64,000 nucleotides of DNA, taken from contig BAEM01000043.1 of assembly GCA_000314955.1 (NCBI GenBank), positions 1 to 64,000 of the forward strand. Direction: 5' to 3'. Under the pieces are notes generated by a model. The model searched no databases. It was not told the origin of the DNA and saw only the letters and a list, made by a program, of their open reading frames with translations. The position numbers were made by a program, and so were the translations under genes. Shown here one piece after another: positions 29,860 through 40,110 of the stretch (position 1 is its first letter; every line of letters begins with the position of its first letter). Origin of the DNA: Paraglaciecola chathamensis S18K6. Its GTDB lineage: Bacteria; Pseudomonadota; Gammaproteobacteria; Enterobacterales; Alteromonadaceae.

Positions 29860-30138
29860 CTATTCGCTTTCGTTGAATTTACCGACGATCAATTCTTCTA
29901 CTGCATCCATGGCTTGTTGAGCATCTTTACCCTCAGAAATCACTTGTATTTCCTTGCCTTGCCCACTCTCTAGCATCATTAACCCTAATACGCTGCTAGC
30001 AGAGGCGCTCTTATCACCTTGTACAATGGTCACTTCGGCTTCAAATTGATTAGTAAGCTTCACTAGTTGGGTCGCTGCTCTTGCATGCAATCCGAGCTTG
30101 TTCACTATGAGTAACGATTTTTCTAACCGCATACTCAT
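29860..30138 (-). CDS. ptsO: Phosphocarrier protein NPr (nitrogen PTS HPr paralogue)
   Basis: NPr transfers phosphate from EI-Ntr to EIIA-Ntr in the regulatory nitrogen PTS. The 92-residue product has the HPr fold, with the active-site histidine in [10 protein letters not shown] (residues 13-22) and the regulatory serine region [11 protein letters not shown]. Its start codon overlaps the rapZ stop codon by 4 bp (ATGA), so translation is coupled. It is the last gene of the rpoN-hpf-ptsN-rapZ-ptsO operon, the same order as in E. coli. Confidence 0.96.
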   Translation of the reverse strand: MSMRLEKSLLIVNKLGLHARAATQLVKLTNQFEAEVTIVQGDKSASASSVLGLMMLESGQGKEIQVISEGKDAQQAMDAVEELIVGKFNESE

Positions 30139-30980
30139 CGGTTTAACTCTCTATGACGTATTTGCACATCTGGATGAGAGGTACTGAAGGTTTTCGCTAG
30201 CATCTCAACCACGTACACAGAACGGTGTTGCCCACCTGTACAACCTATGGCAATCGTTACATAGCTACGGTTGTTGCGCTCTAAATGTGGCAGCCAGGTC
30301 GAAATCAAATTCTGAATTTGCCAAATAAATTTAGTCACTATCGGTTGTGAGCCTAAAAATATTTCTACGGGTGAATCAAGCCCCGTAAGCGGTTTCAAAT
30401 CGGGCTCCCAGTGGGGGTTGGGTAAAAAGCGAGCGTCAAACACATAATCTGCATCTTTTGGAATACCGTGTTTAAAACCAAAGCTTTCAAAAACCAAAAC
30501 CAGACGAGAGCTTTTTTTGCCCAAAATGCGTTCACGTACCAACTCAGCTAACTGGTGAATCGATAACTGATCCGTATCTATGTACAAATCAGCGCGTTCT
30601 GCTATCGGAGCTAATAACTGACTCTCCGCTTGAATAGCCCCAGCCAAAGATTTGTTTTGCTTGGATAATGGATGCAAGCGGCGTGTTTCGCTGAAACGCT
30701 TAATGAGTACGTCATCGCTGGCATCTAAGTATAGGATGGTCATTTCCCATGTGGCTGGCAGGTAGTCGAGTATTTCAACCAACTCATTCGGATCTTTAGG
30801 TAAGTTACGCACGTCAATACTGACGGCTACCTGATCGTACTCATCTGCTACGGTATGGGTCAATGTGGGTAATAAGTTAACTGGGATATTATCAACACAG
30901 TAATAGCCTAAATCTTCCAATGACCTTAAAACAATGGACTTCCCTGAACCGGAGCGGCCACTTATGATGATAAGCTTCAT
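30135..30980 (-). CDS. rapZ: RNase adapter protein RapZ
   Basis: RapZ binds nucleotide and, in enterobacteria, guides RNase E to the small RNA GlmZ and so controls GlmS (glucosamine-6-phosphate synthesis). The 281-residue product has the P-loop GRSGSGKS (residues 8-15), VSIDVRNLP, and the C-terminal RNA-binding segment [18 protein letters not shown]. coli RapZ is 284 residues. Whether GlmZ exists in this organism is not known. Located between ptsN and ptsO. Confidence 0.96.
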   Translation of the reverse strand: MKLIIISGRSGSGKSIVLRSLEDLGYYCVDNIPVNLLPTLTHTVADEYDQVAVSIDVRNLPKDPNELVEILDYLPATWEMTILYLDASDDVLIKRFSETRRLHPLSKQNKSLAGAIQAESQLLAPIAERADLYIDTDQLSIHQLAELVRERILGKKSSRLVLVFESFGFKHGIPKDADYVFDARFLPNPHWEPDLKPLTGLDSPVEIFLGSQPIVTKFIWQIQNLISTWLPHLERNNRSYVTIAIGCTGGQHRSVYVVEMLAKTFSTSHPDVQIRHRELNR

Positions 30981-30981
30981 A

Positions 30982-31425
30982 TCAACTGATTACCTGAAAT
31001 AATTCTTGGTCGGTAGTCGCGCTACGTAGTCTACTTAATATATCTTTGTCGCAGAATTTTTTAGCAATAGCAGACAGTGTTTCCAAGTGCTCTTGCGCTT
31101 TTTCTTCTGGGACTAAAATAGCGAAGAAGATATCCACTGGCATATTATCCAGCGCATCGTATTGAACCGGTGGTTGGCACGTGACTAAAACAGCAAGGGC
31201 AGACTCTAATCCTTTTATTCGGCCGTGGGGTAATGCAATACCACCACCAATGCCTGTACAACCCATTTTTTCGCGACCACTTAAGCTCGCTAGAATTGTC
31301 GCTTGATCTACCTCAACTAGGTGTTGTGAGGCCACTTGGCTGATAAGTTCTAGAATACGTTTTTTACTAGAGCCCTGAACTGCGCATACTACGCAGTCAG
31401 GGTGAAGAATACTTGATATTTCCAT
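30982..31425 (-). CDS. ptsN: Nitrogen-regulatory PTS EIIA component
   Basis: EIIA-Ntr receives phosphate from NPr and regulates potassium transport, sigma-54-linked and envelope functions through protein contacts. The 147-residue PTS EIIA type-2 domain has the active-site histidine in [13 protein letters not shown] near residue 68. It lies 15 bp after hpf and 1 bp before rapZ. The position in the rpoN operon is typical of gammaproteobacteria. Confidence 0.96.
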   Translation of the reverse strand: MEISSILHPDCVVCAVQGSSKKRILELISQVASQHLVEVDQATILASLSGREKMGCTGIGGGIALPHGRIKGLESALAVLVTCQPPVQYDALDNMPVDIFFAILVPEEKAQEHLETLSAIAKKFCDKDILSRLRSATTDQELFQVIS

Positions 31426-31440
31426 TATTTACCTGATGGG

Positions 31441-31728
31441 TTAATGGCGTTTAGCTTTCTCTTTATGCTTAATAACTTGCCGATCGAGTTTATCGATTAA
31501 GCCGTCTATCGCAGCATACATGTCATTATGTTCCATGGTCGCAAAAACATCTGCACCATTCAAATGTATTGTTGCTTCAGCTTTTTGATTGAGCTTCTCT
31601 ACATTGAGAATAACGTGAACATTGTTGATCTGATCGAAGTGCCGTTCTAGCTTGGTAAATTTAGTATCGACATAATCTTTTAGTGAATCTGTTACATCCA
31701 CATGGTGACCAGTAATATTAATTTGCAT
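31441..31728 (-). CDS. hpf: Ribosome hibernation promoting factor, short form
   Basis: HPF binds the 30S decoding channel in stationary phase and stabilises dimerised 100S ribosomes. The 95-residue length marks it as the short gammaproteobacterial form, which works together with RMF; the long form would have an extra C-terminal dimerisation domain. The sequence opens MQINITGHHVDVTDSLKDYV and ends with a basic KHKEKAKRH tail. It follows rpoN by 25 bp. Confidence 0.96.
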   Translation of the reverse strand: MQINITGHHVDVTDSLKDYVDTKFTKLERHFDQINNVHVILNVEKLNQKAEATIHLNGADVFATMEHNDMYAAIDGLIDKLDRQVIKHKEKAKRH

Positions 31729-31753
31729 ATCGCCTCTTCCTTCTTTAATCAGC

Positions 31754-33247
31754 CTACAATAGGCTTTTTCGTTGGTTCGACGGGGGTATCATCAGAGATT
31801 CCCGGTACTTTGCTATTGTTCGCCTAGCAACCATAATGCCTTGCTCAGCCAACAATTGAGCAATCTTGCTGTCACTTAACGGCTTACTGGGTTTTTCAGC
31901 CGCGACCAGCTTTTTAATCAACGCACGTATTGCTGTTGAAGAACATTCTCCGCCTGTCTCAGTAGCAACATGGCTAGAGAAGAAATACTTCAGCTCAAAT
32001 ATCCCTCTTGGGGTATGCATATACTTTTGCGTGGTAACACGTGAAATGGTGGATTCATGCATATCGACCATTTCAGCAACATCATTCAACACCATAGGCT
32101 TCATCATTTCTGGACCGTGTTCAAAAAAGCCCATTTGCTGTTGCACTATGCAATTTGACACTTTCAATAACGTATCGTTGCGGCTCTCTACACTTTTTAT
32201 AAACCATTTGGCTTCTTGCATGTGAGAACGAATAAATTGACTGTCGCTAGTATTCTTAGCACTGCGGCTCATGGCAGCATATTGCTGATTCACGTTCAAC
32301 TTAGGCAAACTATCGGGATTAAGCTCAACCGTCCAGCGGCCGTTCTTTTTGCTGACTGACACATCAGGTATCACGTATTCTGGCTCACCTTTAATTAAAG
32401 CGCTGCCAGGACGCGGGTTGAGTGTTTTAAGTAAGCGCATAACCTCACGAAGGTCATCTTCCTTGAGACGTGACTTACGCATTAAGGTACGATAGTCCTT
32501 GCTGCTCAATAAATCTGCGTATTCACTAATTAAGGTTTTCGCTTCTTCAAGCCAGGGGGTATCTGGGGCAAACTGACGCAGTTGAACCAATAAGCACTCT
32601 TGTGGTGAACGAGAACCAGAACCCACGGGATCGAACATTTGAATCCGTTTAAGCACGCATTCGACTTCATCCAGCTCTATTTCTTCATCATCCATGCTGG
32701 CCAGCACATCTTCAACGCTCATGGTCAAATAACCTGACTCATCAATTGAGTCAATGATGGCGGTCGCGATGGCCACATCGGTATCACTAAAGTGGGTCAA
32801 ACGCATTTGCCATAACAAATGCTCTTGAATATCGTCTGTGGTTTCACCTTGGAAAATCTGTTCATCATCACCGCCTGCACCATTAGAGATGCTCGAGGCA
32901 GGCGCCGAAGAAGCACTAATGTACTCATCCCATGTAGTGTCTGTGGGTAAATCTTCAGGAATTTCGTTTTTCTCAAATGCTTCACTTGAGTCTAATGTGT
33001 CGCTGCTTGTGTCAACTATCTCATTACTATCTTTAGAGGAAGGGTCGAGAGATTTATCATTTAATGCGCTATCGCCAGATTCTTGATCTACCGGCTCTTC
33101 AATTTCCAATAGCGGATTCGAATCCAAGGCCTCTTGAATCTCTTGTTGTAAATCTAACGTAGACAATTGCAGTAAGCGTATCGCTTGCTGCAATTGTGGC
33201 GTCATAGTAAGTGATTGACTAAATTTTAATTGTAAAGAGGGTTTCAT
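31754..33247 (-). CDS. rpoN: RNA polymerase sigma-54 factor
   Basis: Sigma-54 directs RNA polymerase to -24/-12 promoters that need an AAA+ activator, such as those for nitrogen, flagellar and stress genes. The 497-residue product has the Gln/Leu-rich region I ([20 protein letters not shown]), an acidic region II (about residues 50-130), the core-binding and HTH parts, and the C-terminal RpoN box [13 protein letters not shown]. It is longer than E. coli (477), mainly in the acidic linker. It starts 122 bp after lptB. Confidence 0.98.
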   Translation of the reverse strand: MKPSLQLKFSQSLTMTPQLQQAIRLLQLSTLDLQQEIQEALDSNPLLEIEEPVDQESGDSALNDKSLDPSSKDSNEIVDTSSDTLDSSEAFEKNEIPEDLPTDTTWDEYISASSAPASSISNGAGGDDEQIFQGETTDDIQEHLLWQMRLTHFSDTDVAIATAIIDSIDESGYLTMSVEDVLASMDDEEIELDEVECVLKRIQMFDPVGSGSRSPQECLLVQLRQFAPDTPWLEEAKTLISEYADLLSSKDYRTLMRKSRLKEDDLREVMRLLKTLNPRPGSALIKGEPEYVIPDVSVSKKNGRWTVELNPDSLPKLNVNQQYAAMSRSAKNTSDSQFIRSHMQEAKWFIKSVESRNDTLLKVSNCIVQQQMGFFEHGPEMMKPMVLNDVAEMVDMHESTISRVTTQKYMHTPRGIFELKYFFSSHVATETGGECSSTAIRALIKKLVAAEKPSKPLSDSKIAQLLAEQGIMVARRTIAKYRESLMIPPSNQRKSLL

Positions 33248-33369
33248 TTACTTCTTTATTCTGTCCGTTGCAAACTAATAAATATGCTGTGGTTGATTCG
33301 ATTGACTGTAAATGTCTCACCAAGCGCCTGAGTATTAACTCGATAAAATAAGCGGCTATCTAAGCTTAA

Positions 33370-34095
33370 CTATAGCCTGAATTGTTCGCCTAGGTATACA
33401 TCTCTTACACGTTGATCACTTAATACTTCTTCTGCCGTGCCAGAAGCTATGAGCTCACCATGACTTACAATATAAGCTTTCTCGCAAACATCGAGTGTCT
33501 CTCTTACATTGTGGTCAGTTATCAAAACACCAATACCTCGGTCACGTAAATGTTGAATAATTTTTTTAATATCGTTAACTGAAATAGGGTCAACCCCAGC
33601 AAAAGGCTCATCAAGTAGGATAAATTCAGGATCAGCGGCAAGGGCCCGGGCTATTTCAACGCGACGCCTTTCCCCGCCTGACAAACTCATACCTGCACTG
33701 TTGCGGATATGGTTAATATTGAACTCATCAAGCAGTGAGTCGGCCTGCTGTTCTTTTTGTTCTGAACTTAACTCTTTACGTGTTTGTAAGATTGCCATCA
33801 AGTTTTGGTGTACGGTCAATTTACGAAAAATAGACGCTTCTTGAGGTAAATAGCCTATCCCTAACCGCGCCCGCATGTGCATGGGCTGCAACGTAAGATC
33901 TTGCTGATCGATACAAATTTCACCTTTGTCTAAGGGTACCAAGCCGACAATCATATAAAAAGTGGTGGTTTTGCCTGCGCCATTAGGCCCAAGTAAACCA
34001 ACGATTTGTCCAGTTGATACCTCTAGGCTAACATCACGTACAACTTGGCGCGACTTATAAGATTTAGCCAAGTGTGTGGCTTTCAATGTCGCCAT
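33370..34095 (-). CDS. lptB: LPS export ABC transporter ATPase LptB
   Basis: LptB is the cytoplasmic ATPase that, with LptFG, extracts LPS from the inner membrane and pushes it along the LptC-LptA-LptDE bridge. The 241-residue product has Walker [10 protein letters not shown] near residue 35, Q-loop, signature [15 protein letters not shown] and Walker [13 protein letters not shown]. It overlaps lptA by one base. LptF and LptG are not in the window, as usual. Confidence 0.97.
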   Translation of the reverse strand: MATLKATHLAKSYKSRQVVRDVSLEVSTGQIVGLLGPNGAGKTTTFYMIVGLVPLDKGEICIDQQDLTLQPMHMRARLGIGYLPQEASIFRKLTVHQNLMAILQTRKELSSEQKEQQADSLLDEFNINHIRNSAGMSLSGGERRRVEIARALAADPEFILLDEPFAGVDPISVNDIKKIIQHLRDRGIGVLITDHNVRETLDVCEKAYIVSHGELIASGTAEEVLSDQRVRDVYLGEQFRL

Positions 34096-34703
34096 TACGG
34101 TTGCTCTTCTTGTTCAAGTTGTTCGCTAGGCTCGGCGTTTTTATTATCATCCGTTTTTTTCTGTTGGCTTGCCGATTTCTTTGAAGGCTGAAAAATAGTC
34201 GTAACACGTCCACTGTCTTGGTTTTCACCTTCTCCTTGGGCGACAATTTGCTCTAGCTCCATGTTGAAAACAATCGACTCGCCTTTAACACTGCTGTTAT
34301 TTTGCTTCAACTGCGCATCACCCTCTAGGGTTAGCGTACGCTGATCCCTACGATATTCGATGCGATTGGCCGACGCTTCAATACTGCCCCCCTGCTCTTG
34401 TTCTTGTGAATACTTAGCTGGGTTGCCTGTGGCGATGAATATTTCATTCCCTTCGCCTTTACTGGCGTCAACTTCTACCTCATCTGCGTATACATTCAAG
34501 CTACCTTGATTAATATGCACGTCTTCGCGAAAAATTGACTTTTTGGTTTTGCCATCACCAAACTGAAACTTAGAGTCCACTTTTATGGCCTGTGTGAAAT
34601 CTTCTTTGCCCGCCATGCTTAAAGGAGAGAATGACAAGGTTGCTATTGCAACTAAGCTAAGGCTGAGGTTGATAAATGGTTTGCACATGATCAAGTAGCT
34701 CAT
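34095..34703 (-). CDS. lptA: LPS transport periplasmic protein LptA
   Basis: LptA polymerises or bridges across the periplasm to carry LPS from LptC to LptD. A signal peptide (residues 6-31, ending SPLSMAG) is followed by an OstA-type beta-jellyroll, with the conserved [20 protein letters not shown]. The C-terminal 35 residues are a charged, low-complexity tail that E. coli LptA (185 residues) lacks. The frame overlaps the 3' end of lptC by 47 bp; the second ATG (34688) is an alternative start that would fit the signal peptide equally well. Confidence 0.93.
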   Translation of the reverse strand: MSYLIMCKPFINLSLSLVAIATLSFSPLSMAGKEDFTQAIKVDSKFQFGDGKTKKSIFREDVHINQGSLNVYADEVEVDASKGEGNEIFIATGNPAKYSQEQEQGGSIEASANRIEYRRDQRTLTLEGDAQLKQNNSSVKGESIVFNMELEQIVAQGEGENQDSGRVTTIFQPSKKSASQQKKTDDNKNAEPSEQLEQEEQP

Positions 34704-35220
34704 ATTGTTGGGTGGTTAAGTTGGCTTTAAAACCGTTACTGTTAATCACATAGTGTTGACCGAATATTTTTACAGGTTGGTCAGACTCCATGGTTTTTTC
34801 TATCAAGTTTATTTCGATGAAATCCGTGCGAATGGTGCGAGCAAATCCTTGCTCATCTTGATTGCGTATCTCGACATTATTCTCTAATTGGATCCGATTG
34901 TCTTCATACAAAGTGCCGTCTTTGGCTGAGACTTGCCAAGGCGTTGTCTGCGATTCGACAAAAATCGTATACTGAGGTTGTTTAAACAAAGTGAATCCAA
35001 GTAAGTCGAAATGCTCCATTTTACTGGCAAATACCTGGTGGCTCAGGCGCCCTTCATCATCAAACAAGGTACTCAACATTTCACTGGCTTGGTAGTTGGG
35101 TTGCCAAGCTGACTCAGTTTCCGTTTGCGGTATTATATCGTCATCCGCCAACCACTCAGGTAAGTTTGTGGCAATAACCAAGATAAACAATAAGCCTATA
35201 CTTAGGGTAACTCGGTTCAT
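34657..35220 (-). CDS. lptC: LPS export inner-membrane protein LptC
   Basis: LptC is the bitopic protein that docks LptA to the LptB2FG extractor. The 187-residue product has one N-terminal membrane helix (SIGLLFILVIATNL, residues 7-20) and a periplasmic jellyroll domain. It overlaps kdsC by 4 bp and lptA by 47 bp, so the three are translationally coupled. Sequence similarity among LptC proteins is low; the assignment rests on size, topology and gene order. Confidence 0.93.
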   Translation of the reverse strand: MNRVTLSIGLLFILVIATNLPEWLADDDIIPQTETESAWQPNYQASEMLSTLFDDEGRLSHQVFASKMEHFDLLGFTLFKQPQYTIFVESQTTPWQVSAKDGTLYEDNRIQLENNVEIRNQDEQGFARTIRTDFIEINLIEKTMESDQPVKIFGQHYVINSNGFKANLTTQQYELLDHVQTIYQPQP

Positions 35221-35771
35221 ACACTACTTCCGCTGACTTTATTGAGCTGTCCCTTAGCGTGCAGAATCAAATCGCACACTTCGCGCACTGCACCAAATCC
35301 GCCATTAATCGTTGTGGTATAAAGCGCTTGTTTTTTCACAAACGGATGCGCATCACAAGTGGCAATAGCAACATGACTCAAACTAAACATACCAACGTCC
35401 GGCATATCATCACCCATAGAAGCCGTGGCTTCTTTGCCTATTTTTAATTGCTTTTGCAGCGCTAAAAGCGCGTCATTTTTTTGTTCACAGCCTTGAATAA
35501 TATGCTCGACTCCTAGAGCAGACATGCGCTTGTGCACAATATTTGATTCACGGCCAGTAATGACAGCAACATGAACCCCTATTTTTAATAAGGCTTTTAT
35601 CCCAAAACCGTCTTTGGTATGAAAAGCTTTTAGCTCTTCACCATCATTGCCCATATAAATACGGCCATCTGAGAAGACGCCATCCACATCACAAGCCAGA
35701 AGCTTAATACGCGAAAACTTATCCATCAGCGCAGATGATTTAGCACCGTAAAGAGTATTGATGTCGCCCAT
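35217..35771 (-). CDS. kdsC: 3-deoxy-D-manno-octulosonate 8-phosphate phosphatase KdsC
   Basis: KdsC removes phosphate from Kdo-8-P in the pathway to the LPS inner core. It is a HAD-family phosphatase: motif I LACDVDGVFSDG near residue 25, motif II VITGRES, and motif IV SMGDDMPDVGM. The 184-residue length is typical of the tetrameric KdsC subfamily (E. coli 188). It shares one base with kdsD and 4 bp with lptC. Confidence 0.96.
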   Translation of the reverse strand: MGDINTLYGAKSSALMDKFSRIKLLACDVDGVFSDGRIYMGNDGEELKAFHTKDGFGIKALLKIGVHVAVITGRESNIVHKRMSALGVEHIIQGCEQKNDALLALQKQLKIGKEATASMGDDMPDVGMFSLSHVAIATCDAHPFVKKQALYTTTINGGFGAVREVCDLILHAKGQLNKVSGSSV

Positions 35772-36742
35772 TAGATAACTCCTGCTGATAACAAAGTTTG
35801 CATGTTAATCGCACCAACAGGTTGGTGGTTATCATCAACGATAAACAATGAACTGATTTTACGTTTTTGCATGACATTTAATACTTCTGCGGCCAATGTT
35901 CCTTGAGATGCAGTAACACAATTAGCAGTCATAACACTTTCGATGCTGACGCTGTGAATGTCTACTCTGGCATCGAGAACTCGGCGTAAGTCACCGTCTG
36001 TAAAAATACCTAATAAACGCCCGTCTTCGCCAACGATGCCTGCCATGCCCAACCCCTTACGAGATATTTCGAGCAAGGCCTGACTGATAGTATGCGTAGT
36101 ACTCACTAACGGCATCAATTCGCCTTGGCACATAATGTCGTCAAGCTTGAGTAACAACTTACGTCCTAACGCTCCGCCGGGGTGCGACAAGGCAAAGTCA
36201 TCTGGGGTAAATCCTCGTGCGTCGAGTAATGCAACAGCGAGCGCGTCCCCCATAACAAGCGTCGCTGTAGTGCTCGCTGTCGGGGCTAAACCTAGTGAAC
36301 AGGCTTCTTTCTCTACTTTAATACAAAGGTTCACATCTGCGTGTTTACCAAGCGAGCTTTGCGGGTTGTTTGACAAGGCAATAATGGCAATACCACGGCG
36401 TTTCACCACGGGTAACAACGCCAGAAGTTCAGACGTTTCACCAGAGTTGGAAATGGCCAGCAATACATCCTGCTCGGTAAGCATACCCAAGTCACCATGG
36501 TTGGCTTCACCTGGGTGCATAAAAAAAGCTGGCGTCCCAGTACTGGCTAACGTAGCAGATATTTTATGCCCTATGTGCCCAGACTTGCCCATACCACAGA
36601 CAACCACTTTGCCTTTGCAGTTTTTCATCAACTCGCACGCAGCAATAAAGTTACTATCAATATATTGTGCTAGTTGTTCAATCGCTTGACCTTCAATCTT
36701 TAATACTCGCAATGCAGATTGAATATATTCTTGCTGACTCAT
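35771..36742 (-). CDS. kdsD: D-arabinose 5-phosphate isomerase KdsD
   Basis: KdsD interconverts ribulose-5-P and arabinose-5-P, the first step toward Kdo. The 323-residue product has an N-terminal SIS domain with VVCGMGKSGHIGHKISATLAS near residue 50 and HPGEANHGDLGM near 85, followed by two CBS domains (from about residue 205, GELMPLVS, and VMTANCVTA). E. coli KdsD is 328 residues. It follows yrbG by 6 bp. Confidence 0.97.
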   Translation of the reverse strand: MSQQEYIQSALRVLKIEGQAIEQLAQYIDSNFIAACELMKNCKGKVVVCGMGKSGHIGHKISATLASTGTPAFFMHPGEANHGDLGMLTEQDVLLAISNSGETSELLALLPVVKRRGIAIIALSNNPQSSLGKHADVNLCIKVEKEACSLGLAPTASTTATLVMGDALAVALLDARGFTPDDFALSHPGGALGRKLLLKLDDIMCQGELMPLVSTTHTISQALLEISRKGLGMAGIVGEDGRLLGIFTDGDLRRVLDARVDIHSVSIESVMTANCVTASQGTLAAEVLNVMQKRKISSLFIVDDNHQPVGAINMQTLLSAGVI

Positions 36743-36748
36743 TGAACG

Positions 36749-37711
36749 TTAACCTTGGTTGAAAACAATGTACTGATACCCCAAAAAGCAGGCTAGAAAC
36801 GCCAGTGCTTCAAAGCGATTAATCCGCCTTGTACCTCGTAAATTAAAACAAAAAATAACCAATAAGAAGCTTAAACCAAGCATGGTGTATATATCTCGAC
36901 CTGCTGCGTCCGGGTCAATATTGCCTGGTGCGATTAACCCCGGCATGGCCATAACAGCGAGTATATTAAAGATGTTCGAACCAATAATATTACCCAGTGC
37001 AAGATCATCTTCACCTTTAAGCACACCCGCTATGCTGGCTGCGAGCTCAGGCAGACTGGTACCAATTGCAATGATAGTCAAACCAATCACCAAATCACTT
37101 AAACCAAAGTAATGGGCAATTTCAACCGCTGATTCAACCATAAAATGCGCGCTAAGCGGCAATAATACTAAACCAACTAAAAGCCAAATGACGGCCTTCT
37201 TGGTTGGCACGCCATCAGGTACTTCATCGTGAGTTTCTTGGGTTAATGGGTCGCCCTTCTCAATATAGAATGACATCCACGCTAAGCCGCCAATAGTGAT
37301 GAAGAATAAGACAAATAGCATGACACCTTCACTGAGTGATAAATACAAATCAGCTAAGAAGTAAGTCGCGAGTAAAGACACAGCTAACATCACCGGCATT
37401 TCGCGCTTTAGTGTCGTAGAGGCAACAGTCAATGGTTTGAGCAATGCGGTTAAACCAAGCACCAGTGCGATATTCGCTATGTTAGAACCAATAGCGTTAC
37501 CAACGGCCGTATCTGTGTTGCCACTGAATGAAGCGGTTGCGGATACCATGATTTCCGGCGCAGATGAGCCCATAGCCACTATGGTCAAACCAATAATCAT
37601 CGGCGAAATGCCCATATTTCGAGCCAAAGCGGATGACCCAAAGACAAATCGGTCCGCTCCCCAACTCAATACAACTAACCACACCAAAAATAATAACGCT
37701 TCAACTATCAC
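36749..37711 (-). CDS. yrbG: Sodium/calcium exchanger family protein (YrbG)
   Basis: A 320-residue inner-membrane antiporter of the CaCA superfamily. It has two inverted repeats of five helices, each with the ion-binding signature: GLTIVAMGSSAPEIMVS near residue 42 and GLTIIAIGTSLPELAAS near residue 215, and GNAIGSNIANIALVLG paired with GNIIGSNIFNILAVM. The E. coli orthologue stands at the same place, first in the yrbG-kdsD-kdsC-lpt cluster. It likely exchanges calcium for sodium or protons. Confidence 0.95.
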   Translation of the reverse strand: MIVEALLFLVWLVVLSWGADRFVFGSSALARNMGISPMIIGLTIVAMGSSAPEIMVSATASFSGNTDTAVGNAIGSNIANIALVLGLTALLKPLTVASTTLKREMPVMLAVSLLATYFLADLYLSLSEGVMLFVLFFITIGGLAWMSFYIEKGDPLTQETHDEVPDGVPTKKAVIWLLVGLVLLPLSAHFMVESAVEIAHYFGLSDLVIGLTIIAIGTSLPELAASIAGVLKGEDDLALGNIIGSNIFNILAVMAMPGLIAPGNIDPDAAGRDIYTMLGLSFLLVIFCFNLRGTRRINRFEALAFLACFLGYQYIVFNQG

Positions 37712-37931
37712 GAAAACTCACTTGTTTTTATACCAATATCTAATTGTCGCAAAAAGCACTGCCTTTGCCTATTCATTGTGAGACAAATAAACTTGCCCTA
37801 CACAAATAAAATGAACGAAAAAACTCATTTGTCGGTCATCTAGTTGAGTTCAAGAGCCACATCAGGCATAGCAAAAATGCCAATACGCCGAATGTTCTTA
37901 AAAATCGAATATAACTTGTTACTTTTAGATT

Positions 37932-37961
37932 TTGAGGTTTGCTCTTGAAAAAACGTATAAT
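37932..37961 (+). promoter_or_regulatory. Promoter of the mla operon
   Basis: TTGAGG (37932-37937), 18-bp spacer, and a perfect TATAAT (37956-37961), 67 bases before the mlaF start codon. The 317-bp divergent region between yrbG and mlaF also must hold the yrbG promoter, which I could not place. Confidence 0.65.
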
Positions 37962-38028
37962 GCCGCCAATTTAACGCATCCGCGTATGCTTAGTATTTGG
38001 TTCATCTGATAGGAAGACAACAGGCTTA

Positions 38029-38826
38029 ATGGAAAATTTGCTAGAAATAGACAACTTAACCTTTTCTCGAAGTGGACGCATTATCTATGATGATATCTCC
38101 CTGCGCATAGTGAAAGGTAAAACCACCGCCATTATGGGCCCAAGTGGTATCGGCAAAACCACCATGTTGCGTTTGATGGGGGGTCAGCTGAAACCCGATA
38201 GCGGCGATATACGTTTTAGGGGCGAGTCTATTCAAAGCATGAAACGTAACCGTCTGTTTACTGTCAGACGTCAAATGAGCATGTTGTTTCAAAGCGGTGC
38301 TCTGTTTACTGATATGACAGTGTTCGACAACATTGCCTTTCCGTTACGCGAACACACCAAGTTATCAGAATCAGTGATAAAAACCTTAGTCTTGTTAAAA
38401 TTACAGGCTGTAGGATTACGCGGTGCCGCACAATTAATGCCGGCCGAATTATCAGGTGGTATGGCGCGCCGAGCAGCATTGGCTAGAGCGATAGCCCTTG
38501 ACCCAGAACTTATCATGTATGATGAGCCGTTTGCTGGACAAGATCCCATTTCAATGGGTGTGTTGGTTAAGCTAATTAAGGCGCTAAACGACGCGCTACA
38601 ACTTACCAGCGTAGTGGTTACCCATGACGTGACTGAGGTACTCACTATCGCTGATTACATTTATATCTTAGCTGAAAAGAAAGTTATCGGCAGTGGTACA
38701 CCTGAACAAATAAAACAAAGTGATTCTCCCTTAGTGCAACAGTTTTTGAAGGGCCAAGCGGACGGTCCTGTTCCTTTTCATTACCCGAGTGATGATATTG
38801 AACACACTTTTCTAGGAGCGAAATAA
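38029..38826 (+). CDS. mlaF: Phospholipid ABC transporter ATPase MlaF
   Basis: MlaF energises the MlaFEDB complex, which moves phospholipids between the periplasmic carrier MlaC and the inner membrane to keep the outer membrane asymmetric. The 265-residue NBD has Walker A GPSGIGKTT near residue 37, signature LSGGMARRAALARAIA and Walker B LIMYDEPFAGQD. The C-terminal extension beyond the NBD fits MlaF. First gene of the operon; mlaE follows immediately. Confidence 0.97.
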   Translation: MENLLEIDNLTFSRSGRIIYDDISLRIVKGKTTAIMGPSGIGKTTMLRLMGGQLKPDSGDIRFRGESIQSMKRNRLFTVRRQMSMLFQSGALFTDMTVFDNIAFPLREHTKLSESVIKTLVLLKLQAVGLRGAAQLMPAELSGGMARRAALARAIALDPELIMYDEPFAGQDPISMGVLVKLIKALNDALQLTSVVVTHDVTEVLTIADYIYILAEKKVIGSGTPEQIKQSDSPLVQQFLKGQADGPVPFHYPSDDIEHTFLGAK

Positions 38827-39606
38827 ATGCAGTGGCTAGCGAGTATAGGGCGAAACACGATCGACACGGTTGGTGCTTTTGGGCGCGCATTTTTAATGTT
38901 ACTTGGCGCGGTTATCGCAAAGCCGCAGCTGATAAAAAATACTCCTTTGACCATTAAACAAATATATGTGGTCGGTGTTCAGTCTCTGTTAATCATAGTG
39001 GTATCAGGATTATTCATCGGCATGGTGATGGCACTTCAAGGCTATACTATCTTGGTAGGCTACGGCGCCGAAGGTAGTTTAGGACCCATGGTTGCTCTGT
39101 CTTTACTACGTGAACTAGGTCCTGTGGTCACTGCACTGCTATTTGCAGGGCGCGCCGGCTCAGCGTTGACTGCAGAAATTGGTTTAATGAAAGCCACAGA
39201 ACAACTTAGCAGTTTAGAAATGATGGCCGTTGACCCATTGCGCCGAATAGTTGCTCCACGCCTATGGGCAGGCATCATATCAATGCCAATGTTAGCAATA
39301 ATTTTCAGCGCTGTGGGGATATTAGGTGGCCACGTTGTTGGTGTTGATTGGTTAGGAGTCGATGCCGGCAGTTATTGGTCTATCATGCAATCGAGTGTTG
39401 ATTGGAACGAAGATGTCGTCAACGGCATTATAAAAACCTTTGTATTTGCCTTCGTCATTACCTGGATCGCAATATTCAAAGGGTACGACGCCATCCCGAC
39501 ATCTGAAGGGATAAGCAAAGCCACCACAGAAACAGTGGTATTTTCATCTTTAGCAGTGTTAGGTCTGGACTTTATCCTAACTGCATTAATGTTTGGTATA
39601 GAGTAG
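38827..39606 (+). CDS. mlaE: Phospholipid ABC transporter permease MlaE
   Basis: The membrane subunit of the MlaFEDB complex. The 259-residue protein has the MlaE-family helices, including [19 protein letters not shown] and the conserved block [20 protein letters not shown] near residue 95, followed by [17 protein letters not shown]. It starts directly after the mlaF stop codon. Nothing unusual is seen. Confidence 0.97.
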   Translation: MQWLASIGRNTIDTVGAFGRAFLMLLGAVIAKPQLIKNTPLTIKQIYVVGVQSLLIIVVSGLFIGMVMALQGYTILVGYGAEGSLGPMVALSLLRELGPVVTALLFAGRAGSALTAEIGLMKATEQLSSLEMMAVDPLRRIVAPRLWAGIISMPMLAIIFSAVGILGGHVVGVDWLGVDAGSYWSIMQSSVDWNEDVVNGIIKTFVFAFVITWIAIFKGYDAIPTSEGISKATTETVVFSSLAVLGLDFILTALMFGIE

Positions 39607-39618
39607 GAGTAGAAAGTA

Positions 39619-40083
39619 ATGTCGTCACGGAAAGTGGAAATTATGGTTGGCTTGTTTGTGGTATTGACCTTAGCGGCTGGGCTATTGCTAGCGCTAAAAG
39701 CGGTCAATCAAGGCATGTCAAATGGCGCTGAAACTTATACTTTATATGCCAAGTTCGATAATATTGGCGGCCTTAAAGCCCGCTCTGCCGTTAAGGTGGG
39801 GGGCGTAATAGTGGGTCGCGTTGATAGCATTAGCCTTGACCCAGACGGTTATACGCCTGTGGTCGCGTTAAAGATTTCTCAGGAATACAACAAGTTCCCC
39901 GAAACAAGCTCAGTATCAATTTTGACGTCAGGGTTGCTAGGTGAACAGTATGTAGGCTTTCAACCTGGCTTCAGTATTGACGGTATAGCCGATCTCGGAG
40001 AGGGTGATTACATTTCCGATACGAAATCAGCCCTAGTACTAGAAGACTTAATTGGCCAGTTCCTGTTCAGTAAAAATGATTAA
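39619..40083 (+). CDS. mlaD: Phospholipid transporter substrate-binding subunit MlaD
   Basis: MlaD is anchored by one N-terminal helix (VEIMVGLFVVLTLAAGLLLAL) and forms a hexameric MCE ring in the periplasm through which lipids pass. The 154-residue product has the MCE core YAKFDNIGGLKARSAVKVGG and the C-terminal ILTSGLLGEQYVGFQPG. It is slightly shorter than E. coli MlaD (183), losing C-terminal residues after the MCE domain. Confidence 0.96.
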   Translation: MSSRKVEIMVGLFVVLTLAAGLLLALKAVNQGMSNGAETYTLYAKFDNIGGLKARSAVKVGGVIVGRVDSISLDPDGYTPVVALKISQEYNKFPETSSVSILTSGLLGEQYVGFQPGFSIDGIADLGEGDYISDTKSALVLEDLIGQFLFSKND

Positions 40084-40110
40084 TTGATAACGTTGGATTA
40101 AAGATACCTT

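Noticed and set aside
36135-36689. 184-codon plus-strand frame inside kdsD
   Set aside because: Antisense to kdsD, whose SIS and CBS motifs are intact.
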